Shown here: piece after piece, positions 4,866 to 11,003 of the stretch
Layout of the letters: the number at the start of each line of letters is the position of its first letter
Position numbering within the stretch: position 1 is the first letter of the stretch
NCBI GenBank assembly: GCA_002293275.1
Contig: DBCX01000023.1
Span: 44,163 to 59,095, forward strand
DNA length: 14,933 bases
Origin: Cyanobacteria bacterium UBA947
GTDB lineage: Bacteria; Cyanobacteriota; Vampirovibrionia; Gastranaerophilales; Gastranaerophilaceae
Direction: 5' to 3'
Notes under the pieces: generated by a model
Told to the model about the DNA's origin: nothing
What the model saw: only the letters and a program-made list of their open reading frames with translations
Databases searched by the model: none
Position numbers and translations under genes: made by a program

Positions 4866-7520
4866 ATGAATAATCTAGAAGATTTGATACAACGAACAAA
4901 AGCGGCGCAGGAGCGCTATGCAAAATACAGCCAGCAGCAAGTTGACGCAATATTCAAGGCGGCAGCGGCAGCGGCGAACAAGGCGCGGATTCCTCTCGCA
5001 CGCTTTGCCGTTGAAGAAACGGGCATGGGTATTTTGGAAGATAAGGTTATTAAAAACCACTATGCCGCGGAATATATCTACAACAAACACAAAACCGCAA
5101 AAACCTGCGGGGTCATCTCAGAAGACAGAATAAACGGGATTAAGGTTGTCGCAGAGCCTCTTGGCGTGATTGCCGGGATTATTCCGACAACAAACCCTAC
5201 ATCTACCGCTATTTTTAAGGCCTTGATTGCGCTTAAAACCCGTAACGGGATAATATTCTCGCCGCACCCGCGCGCGAAAAAATGCACCGTTGAGGCTGCG
5301 CGGATTGTGCTTGAAGCAGCTGTTGCAGCAGGCGCACCGGCTGATATTATCGGCTGGATTGACGAGCCGTCAAAAGAAGCGTCCGAGATGATTTTAAAGC
5401 ATCCCGATATCGCTTGTATCCTTGCCACCGGCGGTCCCGGTATGGTGAAGGCCGCGTATTCGTCCGGCACACCGGCAATCGGTGTGGGTCCGGGTAACGT
5501 GCCGGCGATAATAGACGAGACGGCTGATCTTAAGATGGCGGTTTCATCCATAATCCTTTCAAAAACCTTTGATAACGGCATGATTTGCGCGTCCGAACAA
5601 GAGGTCGTCGTCGTGTCAGATGTTTATGACGAGGTGAAAAAAGAGTTTGAATACCGCTGCTGCTATTTTTTAAGCGAGGCGGAAAAAACAAAACTGGGTA
5701 AGATAATTTTTGCCGAATCGGGTGCTGTCAACTCCGAAATAGTCGGTCAAAGCGCCGCAAAAATCGCGCAGATGGCAGGGTTCAAGGTGCCTGAGAAAAC
5801 AAAAATCCTTATCGCGGAAGACACCGACTACACGGGCAACAGCCCATACGGGTATGAAAAACTCTCACCAATCCTCGGGTTCTATAAGGCAAAAGATTTT
5901 GAAGACGCCGTTTTTATCGCACACGAGCTGCTGAAACTCGGCGGGCTCGGCCACAGCGCCGCGCTGTACACTGACACAAACGATGAAAAAAATGTTTGCT
6001 CGCTAAAAGTCCGCGGCATCCAAACATGCGACAGCAAAGCAATTGAGCACCCTGATGTGAAAAACCGCGTGCAGTATTTCGCCGAACAAATCCCGACATG
6101 CCGGCTGCTTGTAAACTCACCGTCCTCACACGGCGGTATCGGCGATCTTTATAACTTCAAGCTGGAACCGTCGCTGACACTCGGCTGTGGCTCGTGGGGC
6201 AAAAACTCCGTCAGCGGAAACGTTGGAGTGGAACATCTTTTGAACTATAAAACGGTAGCTGAAAGGAGAGAAAACATGCTTTGGTATAAACTTCCGCCGA
6301 AAATTTACTTTAAACGCGGGGCGACCGATCTTGCGCTGCGTGAGCTTGAAGGTAAAAAACGCGCGTTTATCGTGACCGACAGATTTTTGTTCAACTCCGG
6401 CGCCACAAACGCTGTGACAAGCGTGCTTGACGAAATCGGTGTGGATTACCAGATTTTCTTTGACGTAAAACCTGACCCGACTATCGCAAACATAAAAGAG
6501 GCGCTCAACATCATCGCGCCGTTTGAACCGGATGTTTTCATAGCACTCGGCGGCGGCTCGCCTATGGACGCGGCAAAGGTTATGTGGCTTATGTACGAAC
6601 AGCCCGGTATTGATTTTGAAGATATTGCGATGCGGTTTATGGATATAAGAAAACGTATCGTAAACATCCCTGATTTGGGTAAAAAAGCACAAATGGTGTG
6701 CATCCCGACGACTTCCGGAACAGGTTCCGAGGTGACGCCGTTTGCCGTCATAACAGACGAGCAAACCCACACCAAACACGCGCTTGCGGACTACGCTTTG
6801 ACGCCGCACATGGCAATCATTGACCCGAATTTCGTTGACCAGATGCCGCCGGCACTCACCGCAGCAGGCGGGATTGACGCGCTTGTCCACTCAATTGAGG
6901 CATACGTTTCGTCAATGGCAACAAATTTCACCAACTCAAACGCGCTTGAGGCAATCAAGTTAATCTTCAAATACCTCGTGCGCTCGTACAACGACGGGGC
7001 ATCTGACCTGCTTGCGCGCGAAAAAATGCACTATGCCGCAACCATCGCAGGGATGGCGTTTGCCAACTCATTCCTTGGTATCTGCCACGGTATGGCGCAC
7101 AAGCTCGGCGCAGAGTTCGGCGTCCCGCACGGTATCGCTAACGCATTGTTAATCAATCAGGTCATCCGGTTCAACGCAAACGATTGCCCGACAAAACAGG
7201 CGACCTTTGCTCAATACAAGTTCCCGAACGCGAAGGCAAAATATGCGCAAATCGTGGACAACCTGAAACTTGCACAGGCAAACGAAACAGACGATGAAAA
7301 AGTTGAATTGTTGTTAGCGGCCGTTGCAAAACTCAAATCAGATATCGGGATTCCGGCATCAATCCGTGAATACGGCGTGGATGAGAAAGAGTTTTATGCA
7401 AAGCTTGACACATTGGTTGAGTGCGCGTTTGATGACCAAACAACCGGCGCGAACCCCGCTTATCCGCTGATGGACGAGATTCGGCAGATGTACATTGACG
7501 CCTACGAAGGTTGCTATTAA
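4866..7520 (+). CDS. adhE: bifunctional acetaldehyde/alcohol dehydrogenase
   Basis: The product is 884 aa, the usual length of AdhE, which reduces acetyl-CoA to acetaldehyde and then ethanol with two NADH, regenerating NAD+ in fermentation; family members form filaments called spirosomes. Residues 1 to about 440 are the CoA-acylating aldehyde dehydrogenase: PTTNPTSTAIFK, GVGPGNVPA and the catalytic Cys241 in DNGMICASEQ. After a linker around 450-475 comes the iron alcohol dehydrogenase with GGGSPMDAAK and metal ligands Asp671, His675, His741 and His755, aligning with E. coli D653, H657, H723 and H737. All catalytic residues appear intact. The start at 4866 matches the family N-terminus and sits 6 nt below the -10 box with no SD. 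An in-frame Met471 at the domain boundary has its own strong SD. It is probably a single-gene unit; the downstream tRNA promoter overlaps its last codons. Confidence 0.97.
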   Translation: MNNLEDLIQRTKAAQERYAKYSQQQVDAIFKAAAAAANKARIPLARFAVEETGMGILEDKVIKNHYAAEYIYNKHKTAKTCGVISEDRINGIKVVAEPLGVIAGIIPTTNPTSTAIFKALIALKTRNGIIFSPHPRAKKCTVEAARIVLEAAVAAGAPADIIGWIDEPSKEASEMILKHPDIACILATGGPGMVKAAYSSGTPAIGVGPGNVPAIIDETADLKMAVSSIILSKTFDNGMICASEQEVVVVSDVYDEVKKEFEYRCCYFLSEAEKTKLGKIIFAESGAVNSEIVGQSAAKIAQMAGFKVPEKTKILIAEDTDYTGNSPYGYEKLSPILGFYKAKDFEDAVFIAHELLKLGGLGHSAALYTDTNDEKNVCSLKVRGIQTCDSKAIEHPDVKNRVQYFAEQIPTCRLLVNSPSSHGGIGDLYNFKLEPSLTLGCGSWGKNSVSGNVGVEHLLNYKTVAERRENMLWYKLPPKIYFKRGATDLALRELEGKKRAFIVTDRFLFNSGATNAVTSVLDEIGVDYQIFFDVKPDPTIANIKEALNIIAPFEPDVFIALGGGSPMDAAKVMWLMYEQPGIDFEDIAMRFMDIRKRIVNIPDLGKKAQMVCIPTTSGTGSEVTPFAVITDEQTHTKHALADYALTPHMAIIDPNFVDQMPPALTAAGGIDALVHSIEAYVSSMATNFTNSNALEAIKLIFKYLVRSYNDGASDLLAREKMHYAATIAGMAFANSFLGICHGMAHKLGAEFGVPHGIANALLINQVIRFNANDCPTKQATFAQYKFPNAKAKYAQIVDNLKLAQANETDDEKVELLLAAVAKLKSDIGIPASIREYGVDEKEFYAKLDTLVECAFDDQTTGANPAYPLMDEIRQMYIDAYEGCY
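6262..6278 (+). promoter_or_regulatory. internal ribosome-binding site at the AdhE domain boundary
   Basis: AAAGGAGA (6262-6269) with core AGGAG at 6264-6268 lies 7 nt before an in-frame ATG at 6276 (Met471). Translation from it would give an isolated iron-dependent alcohol dehydrogenase domain of 414 aa starting MLWYKLPP. The SD is encoded by conserved-looking residues (ERRE), so chance is possible, but it is the only strong SD in the gene. Confidence 0.4.
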
Positions 7521-7539
7521 TTCATGTTTTAGATAAAAT
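7511..7539 (+). promoter_or_regulatory. tRNA promoter overlapping the adhE 3' end
   Basis: TTGCTA (7511-7516), a 17-nt spacer and TAAAAT (7534-7539) precede the first base of tRNA-Cys by 9 nt. The -35 box lies in the last codons of adhE. This would allow the two tRNA genes to be transcribed independently of adhE. Confidence 0.6.
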
Positions 7540-7548
7540 TAAGTCTAT

Positions 7549-7619
7549 GGCGACATGGCCAAGTGGTAAGGCAGGGGCCTGCAAAGCCCTTACCCCCAGT
7601 TCGAATCTGGGTGTCGCCT
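7549..7619 (+). tRNA. tRNA-Cys (GCA)
   Basis: The cloverleaf folds cleanly over 71 nt. The acceptor stem GGCGACA (7549-7555) pairs with TGTCGCC (7612-7618), with discriminator T at 7619 as expected for Cys. The D stem is GCC/GGC. The anticodon stem GGGGC/GCCCT encloses the loop CTGCAAA with anticodon GCA at 7581-7583. The T arm is CCCAG-TTCGAAT-CTGGG. The 3' CCA is not encoded and must be added enzymatically. Confidence 0.97.
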
Positions 7620-7642
7620 TACTTTTCTTAAAGAAAAGTAAG
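7618..7642. repeat. 25-bp palindrome after tRNA-Cys (copy 1)
   Basis: Positions 7618-7629 are perfectly complementary to 7631-7642, with a single unpaired centre base at 7630: a 12-bp inverted repeat with core ACTTTTCTT. It begins at the last base pair of the tRNA acceptor stem. No T-run follows, so it is not a classic terminator. A 21/25-identical copy follows the next tRNA at 7729-7753. Confidence 0.75.
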
Positions 7643-7656
7643 CAAAAGTATATTAT

Positions 7657-7728
7657 GGGCTGTTGGCGCAGTGGTAGCGCACTTGCTCGACACGCAAGGG
7701 GTCACGTGTTCAAATCACGTACAGCCCA
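7657..7728 (+). tRNA. tRNA-Val (GAC) with C33
   Basis: The cloverleaf spans 72 nt. The acceptor GGGCTGT (7657-7663) pairs with ACAGCCC (7721-7727), discriminator A at 7728. The D arm is GCGC-AGTGGTA-GCGC. The anticodon stem CTTGC/GCAAG encloses the loop TCGACAC (7687-7693), giving anticodon GAC at 7689-7691. The variable region is GGGTC and the T arm is ACGTG-TTCAAAT-CACGT. A35, C36 and A73 agree with valine identity. Loop position 33 is C (7688) instead of the near-universal U, and position 38 is C. CCA is not encoded. It lies 37 nt after tRNA-Cys and has no separate convincing promoter, so the pair is probably co-transcribed. Confidence 0.9.
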
Positions 7729-7753
7729 GTTACTTTTCTAAAAGAAAATCAAG
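7729..7753. repeat. 25-bp tRNA-trailing element (copy 2)
   Basis: This stretch, directly after tRNA-Val, matches 7618-7642 at 21 of 25 positions. Its own foldback is reduced to 6 bp (7734-7739 with 7743-7748, loop AAA). The repeated position just after both tRNAs suggests a shared 3'-trailer or processing element, or a dispersed genomic repeat. Confidence 0.6.
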
Positions 7754-7758
7754 ACTCC

Positions 7759-7878
7759 TTAACAATTAATTATCAACGCATCAAGTTCATTAGAAATAAT
7801 GTTGAGTTCTTTTGATATTTTTTGGCGCATATCCAAATCCGCAATCTTTTCGTGTATTTTTTCAAGTTTTGTTTTCAT
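7759..7878 (-). CDS. possible Spo0E-like small protein
   Basis: A 39-aa frame runs from ATG at 7878 to TAA at 7759-7761: it begins MKTKLEKIHEKIADLDMRQK and ends ISNELDALIINC. The C-terminal S-x-E-L-D-x-L-I-x-x-(Y/C) and the heptad-like N-terminal helix resemble the Spo0E-like aspartyl-phosphatase family, small two-helix proteins that dephosphorylate Spo0A in spore-forming Firmicutes (usual motif SQELDxLI). It is shorter than most members. There is no SD, but TATGAT (7890-7885) lies 6 nt before the ATG, the same leaderless layout as neighbouring genes. Assignment rests on a short motif; it could also be a chance frame in the 290-nt gap between tRNA-Val and the next gene. Confidence 0.42.
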   Translation of the reverse strand: MKTKLEKIHEKIADLDMRQKISKELNIISNELDALIINC

Positions 7879-7884
7879 AAACTA

Positions 7885-7890
7885 ATCATA
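7885..7890 (-). promoter_or_regulatory. candidate -10 box of the minus-strand mini-gene
   Basis: On the minus strand TATGAT ends 6 nt before the ATG at 7878. No convincing -35 or TGn extension is visible, so support comes mainly from its similarity in placement to the other genes here. An inverted repeat TACGT/ACGTA (7912-7916 and 7926-7930) lies upstream and could be a regulator site. Confidence 0.35.
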
Positions 7891-8005
7891 ACGTGCGATT
7901 TTTATTAAGTATACGTTCTAAAAATACGTAAGATTGAATTTTGTCGGCAAAATAATCAAATAAGTTCCAAGATTGTCTAACAGACCCAAGTTATTTTTCT
8001 TTTTA

Positions 8006-8014
8006 TGATACAAT
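8006..8014 (+). promoter_or_regulatory. extended -10 promoter of the cysteine-cluster gene
   Basis: TGATACAAT (8006-8014) is an extended -10 element (TGn plus TACAAT). No good -35 is seen, which is normal for this class. The ATG at 8022 begins 7 nt downstream with no Shine-Dalgarno sequence, predicting a leaderless or nearly leaderless message. Confidence 0.6.
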
Positions 8015-8021
8015 ACCGACA

Positions 8022-8411
8022 ATGAAGTCTTTTTTTGTTGGATTATTCGCTGAATTTATGTCGCATTTTGTGCCGCAGCGCATGAAATACGAAATCACAG
8101 GCGCATGCCACAAATGCGGCAAGTGCTGCAGATACTTGTACTGCCGCGATGTTGATACGGAAAACGAGTTCAAAATAATGCAATTTTTGTACCCGTCGTA
8201 CCGCAGGTTCAGCATAATAGGAAAAGACGAGGACAACAATCTGGTGTTGGCGTGCAAATACGTAACCGATGACGGGCTTTGCTCTGTGTACAAAAAGCGG
8301 CCGTCATTTTGCCGCAGGTATCCGGCCAAACGGATTAATTACCCCGGCAAACTGCACGAGGGCTGCGGGTACAAGGTTGAACAGAAAAATTTTCAAGATT
8401 ATTTGAATTGA
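8022..8411 (+). CDS. YkgJ/UPF0153-type cysteine-cluster protein
   Basis: The product is 129 aa with a dense cysteine pattern: CHKCGKCCRYLYC near residues 29-41, a Cys in LACKYV, then CSVYKKRPSFCRRYP and GCGYK. This is the layout of the CxxCxxCC family (Pfam UPF0153, YkgJ-like), thought to bind zinc or an Fe-S cluster; several members are called Fe-S oxidoreductases without proof. The N-terminal 25 residues are hydrophobic-aromatic (FFVGLFAEFMSHFV), perhaps a membrane-associating helix. It is followed after 31 nt by the nucleotidyltransferase gene, which has its own promoter. Cellular role unknown. Confidence 0.88.
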   Translation: MKSFFVGLFAEFMSHFVPQRMKYEITGACHKCGKCCRYLYCRDVDTENEFKIMQFLYPSYRRFSIIGKDEDNNLVLACKYVTDDGLCSVYKKRPSFCRRYPAKRINYPGKLHEGCGYKVEQKNFQDYLN

Positions 8412-8436
8412 ATTTTAGGCCGGCCTGTGCTATGAT
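8408..8436 (+). promoter_or_regulatory. nucleotidyltransferase gene promoter
   Basis: TTGAAT (8408-8413), a 17-nt spacer and TATGAT (8431-8436), with TGC directly before the -10 (extended -10). The -35 overlaps the end of the upstream gene. ATG begins 6 nt after the -10 box and no SD is present. Confidence 0.7.
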
Positions 8437-8442
8437 TGGCTT

Positions 8443-9108
8443 ATGACAGATTTCAATTTTCAAAACTGGCTTGACGAGATTCAGGCAAAAATAAAATCAG
8501 AGTTTAAAGAGAGGCTTCTTTTCCTTGGCTGTCAGGGCAGTTATGTCCGCGGTGAGGCAACGGGCAGCAGTGATGTTGATATGGTTGTGATTTTGGATAG
8601 GGTGACGCTTGATGAGCTGAAAGCCTACAAAAATATTGTAAAATCCATGCCGTATCCTGAAAAAGCCTGCGGGTTTATCTCCGGCAAGTCCGAGATTGAA
8701 AACTGGTCAAAGGCGGATTTGTTCCAATTTGTCTACGATACAAAACCGATTTACGGGAGCTTGAATGATTTTATAGCGCCGCTTACATCAGATGATGTCA
8801 AAGCCGCCGTAAAATCCGGTGCGCAAAACCTTTACCACGCGGCATGTCACTCGTTTTTGTATGACGCAGATATTAAACAAAGCCTTGCTATGCTTTATAA
8901 AATGACATTTTTTATTGTGCAGGCCGAGTATTTTCTGCAAACAAATGAGTATGTGCCGACAAAAATAAAGTTGATTGAAAAATTGGACGCAGAGAACAGG
9001 CAGATTCTTAAAACGTGCATGGAGAAAGACTCTATCCCTGATTTGGGCGATGTGGAAGTTGAAAAATTATACTCAAACCTTATCCAATGGTGTTCAAACA
9101 GAGTTTAG
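8443..9108 (+). CDS. nucleotidyltransferase-fold protein
   Basis: The product is 221 aa. The N-terminal half carries the pol-beta-superfamily signature G32-S33 ... S-D44-V-D46 within GSYVRGEATGSSDVD, with a possible third carboxylate at Asp99 in FVYDTKPIYG, a context seen in aminoglycoside and lincosamide nucleotidyltransferases. The C-terminal half (about 115-221) is all-helical, resembling the helical or HEPN-like domains that accompany such enzymes. The catalytic residues look complete, so transfer of a nucleoside monophosphate to a small molecule, protein or tRNA is plausible. The substrate cannot be read from sequence, and resistance should not be assumed. No adjacent toxin or antitoxin partner is seen. 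Confidence 0.82.
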   Translation: MTDFNFQNWLDEIQAKIKSEFKERLLFLGCQGSYVRGEATGSSDVDMVVILDRVTLDELKAYKNIVKSMPYPEKACGFISGKSEIENWSKADLFQFVYDTKPIYGSLNDFIAPLTSDDVKAAVKSGAQNLYHAACHSFLYDADIKQSLAMLYKMTFFIVQAEYFLQTNEYVPTKIKLIEKLDAENRQILKTCMEKDSIPDLGDVEVEKLYSNLIQWCSNRV

Positions 9109-9132
9109 GCGGCGCAATTTTTACTGTTTTGC

Positions 9133-9161
9133 TTGCAAATCCTAAATCAGCGTCGTAAAAT
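9133..9161 (+). promoter_or_regulatory. typA promoter
   Basis: TTGCAA (9133-9138), 17-nt spacer, TAAAAT (9156-9161). The predicted start near 9168 gives a leader of about 29 nt that includes a short SD (AGGA 9187-9190) 6 nt before the ATG at 9197. Confidence 0.6.
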
Positions 9162-9196
9162 AAGGTGTTACCCTTGTTACCCCGATAGGAAATTTC

Positions 9197-10990
9197 ATGA
9201 ACACGAACGAGAACATCCGGAACATAGCGATTATCGCTCACGTTGACCATGGCAAAACAACACTTGTTGATTGCTTGTTGAAACAATGCGGCGCATTCAG
9301 AGAGAACCAGCAGGTGCACGAACGCGCGCTTGACAACAACGATATTGAGCGCGAGCGCGGGATTACAATCCTGTCCAAAAACATCTCGATTGACTACAAC
9401 GGGTGCAAAATTAATGTCGTTGATACCCCCGGCCACGCTGATTTTGGCGGTGAGGTTGAACGGGTTCTCGGGATGGTTGACGGTGCGCTGCTGATTGTTG
9501 ACGCAGCGGAAGGCCCGATGCCCCAAACACGTTTTGTACTTTCAAAAGCGCTTGAACTGGGGTTGAAAATTATTGTTGTGGTGAATAAAATTGACAAGCC
9601 GGCAGGTGAGCCGCTGACCACGCTGGATAAAGTTTTTGACCTGTTCACCGAGTTGACAGATAAAGAACACCTGATTGATTTTCCGTTTATTTTTGCCAGC
9701 AGTCTGAACGGGTTTGCAATCAAGGATTTGGATGAAAAAAGAGTTGATATGACGGCGCTTTTGGACTGCATTATAAAAAATGTTCCGCCGCCGGTTGCAG
9801 ATGAGACAAAACCGCTGCAATTTCAGGCGACAACACTTGATTACAACGAGTATGTAGGCCGGATTGTTATCGGCCGGATTGTGAACGGAAAAATTAAATC
9901 GCAGGAGCAGGTGACCGTTGTGCACGCTGACGGCAAGACAACCAAAGGCAAGATTACAAAACTTTTCGGGTTCAAGGATTTGGGCAGGGTTGAGATTGAT
10001 CAGGCCGGCGTGGGCGATATCGTCGGGGTCGCAGGGTTTGCCGATATCCAGATAGGTGAGACGATTTGCGCAAACGACTGCGTTAAGGCGCTGCCGCTGA
10101 TTACGGTGGATGAGCCGACTTTGCAGATGAATTTTTCTGTCAACAACAGCCCGTTTGCAGGCACAGAAGGAAAATTTGTCACCAGCCGCCAGATTAGAAA
10201 ACGGTTGTATGACGAGCTTGAAAAAAATGTGAGTCTGCGCGTTGAAGATACTGACAGCACGGATGTTTTCAGGGTGAGCGGGCGCGGTGAGCTGCATCTT
10301 GGGATTTTGATAGAGACGATGCGGCGCGAGGGGTTTGAGTTTGCGGTTTCAAAGCCGGAGGTTATTTTCAAAACAATTAATCAGGAACTTTGCGAACCGT
10401 ACGAAAATCTCATTATTGATGTGCCGGAAACGTATGCGGGCAGCGCGATAGAGCGGCTTGCGGGCAGAAAAGGCGAGATGCGCGATATGCAAACAGGCGC
10501 CGGCCGCACGACTTTGACGTTCCATATCCCCGCGCGCGGACTTATCGGGTTTAGAAGCGAGTTTATCAGAATGACACGCGGCGAGGGCATAATGTACCAT
10601 ACATTCTTGAATTACAGGCCGTTTGCAGGTGATATCGCGCGCCAGCGCAACGGGTCAATTATCGCGCACGAACAGGGCGAGGCGATTCCTTATGCGCTCG
10701 CGCAGTTTGAGGACAGAGGGGTTTTTTTTGTGACGCCAAAAACTAAGGTGTACCGCGGAATGATTGTCGGTGAGTGCAACCGGCCGCAAGATATCGTTGT
10801 GAACATCTGCAAAACAAAGAAATTAACCAACATGCGCAGCGCAACGGCGGATGTTTTGGTGACATTGCAGGCGCCAAAACAGATGTCGCTTGAAGACTGT
10901 CTTGAATATATCGCCGAGGACGAACTCGTTGAGGTCACCCCCGAAAACGTCCGTATTCGTAAGGCTGACTTGACGAGAATGCGGTTTTAA
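9197..10990 (+). CDS. typA: translational GTPase TypA/BipA
   Basis: The product is 597 aa (E. coli BipA is 607). It is a ribosome-associated GTPase of the EF-G family implicated in 50S assembly and stress or low-temperature growth. GTPase motifs are present in order: AHVDHGKTT (14-22, G1), RERGITI (switch I), DTPGH (76-80, G3) and NKID (130-133, G4). Downstream are the domain II barrel and SGRGELHLGILIETMRREGFEF typical of EF-G-like domain III, then the TypA-specific C-terminus with GRKGEMRDMQ, RGLIGFRSEF and TRGEGIMYHTF. No defects were seen. The promoter of the next gene is embedded in its last codons. Confidence 0.98.
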   Translation: MNTNENIRNIAIIAHVDHGKTTLVDCLLKQCGAFRENQQVHERALDNNDIERERGITILSKNISIDYNGCKINVVDTPGHADFGGEVERVLGMVDGALLIVDAAEGPMPQTRFVLSKALELGLKIIVVVNKIDKPAGEPLTTLDKVFDLFTELTDKEHLIDFPFIFASSLNGFAIKDLDEKRVDMTALLDCIIKNVPPPVADETKPLQFQATTLDYNEYVGRIVIGRIVNGKIKSQEQVTVVHADGKTTKGKITKLFGFKDLGRVEIDQAGVGDIVGVAGFADIQIGETICANDCVKALPLITVDEPTLQMNFSVNNSPFAGTEGKFVTSRQIRKRLYDELEKNVSLRVEDTDSTDVFRVSGRGELHLGILIETMRREGFEFAVSKPEVIFKTINQELCEPYENLIIDVPETYAGSAIERLAGRKGEMRDMQTGAGRTTLTFHIPARGLIGFRSEFIRMTRGEGIMYHTFLNYRPFAGDIARQRNGSIIAHEQGEAIPYALAQFEDRGVFFVTPKTKVYRGMIVGECNRPQDIVVNICKTKKLTNMRSATADVLVTLQAPKQMSLEDCLEYIAEDELVEVTPENVRIRKADLTRMRF

Positions 10991-10998
10991 GTTAAAAT
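10970..10998 (+). promoter_or_regulatory. radical SAM gene promoter inside the typA 3' end
   Basis: TTGACG (10970-10975), 17-nt spacer, TAAAAT (10993-10998). The -35 lies in the final typA codons and the -10 just past the stop. The first ATG of the downstream gene (11004) starts 5 nt after the -10 box, the second (11010) 11 nt after; neither has an SD. Confidence 0.75.
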
Positions 10999-11003
10999 GC
11001 GGT

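Noticed and set aside
6126..6890. Long minus-strand open frame inside adhE
   Set aside because: Antisense to well-conserved AdhE sequence; composition is rich in Cys, Arg and His as expected for a shadow frame.
7618..7642. Palindrome after tRNA-Cys as an intrinsic terminator
   Set aside because: AT-rich stem with no following T-run, and another tRNA lies only 14 nt downstream on the same strand.
7511..7741. 76-codon plus frame over the adhE end and the tRNAs
   Set aside because: It reads through two clear tRNA genes and overlaps the adhE terminus.
9542..10297. Long minus-strand open frame inside typA
   Set aside because: Antisense to conserved TypA domains with no recognisable product or SD.
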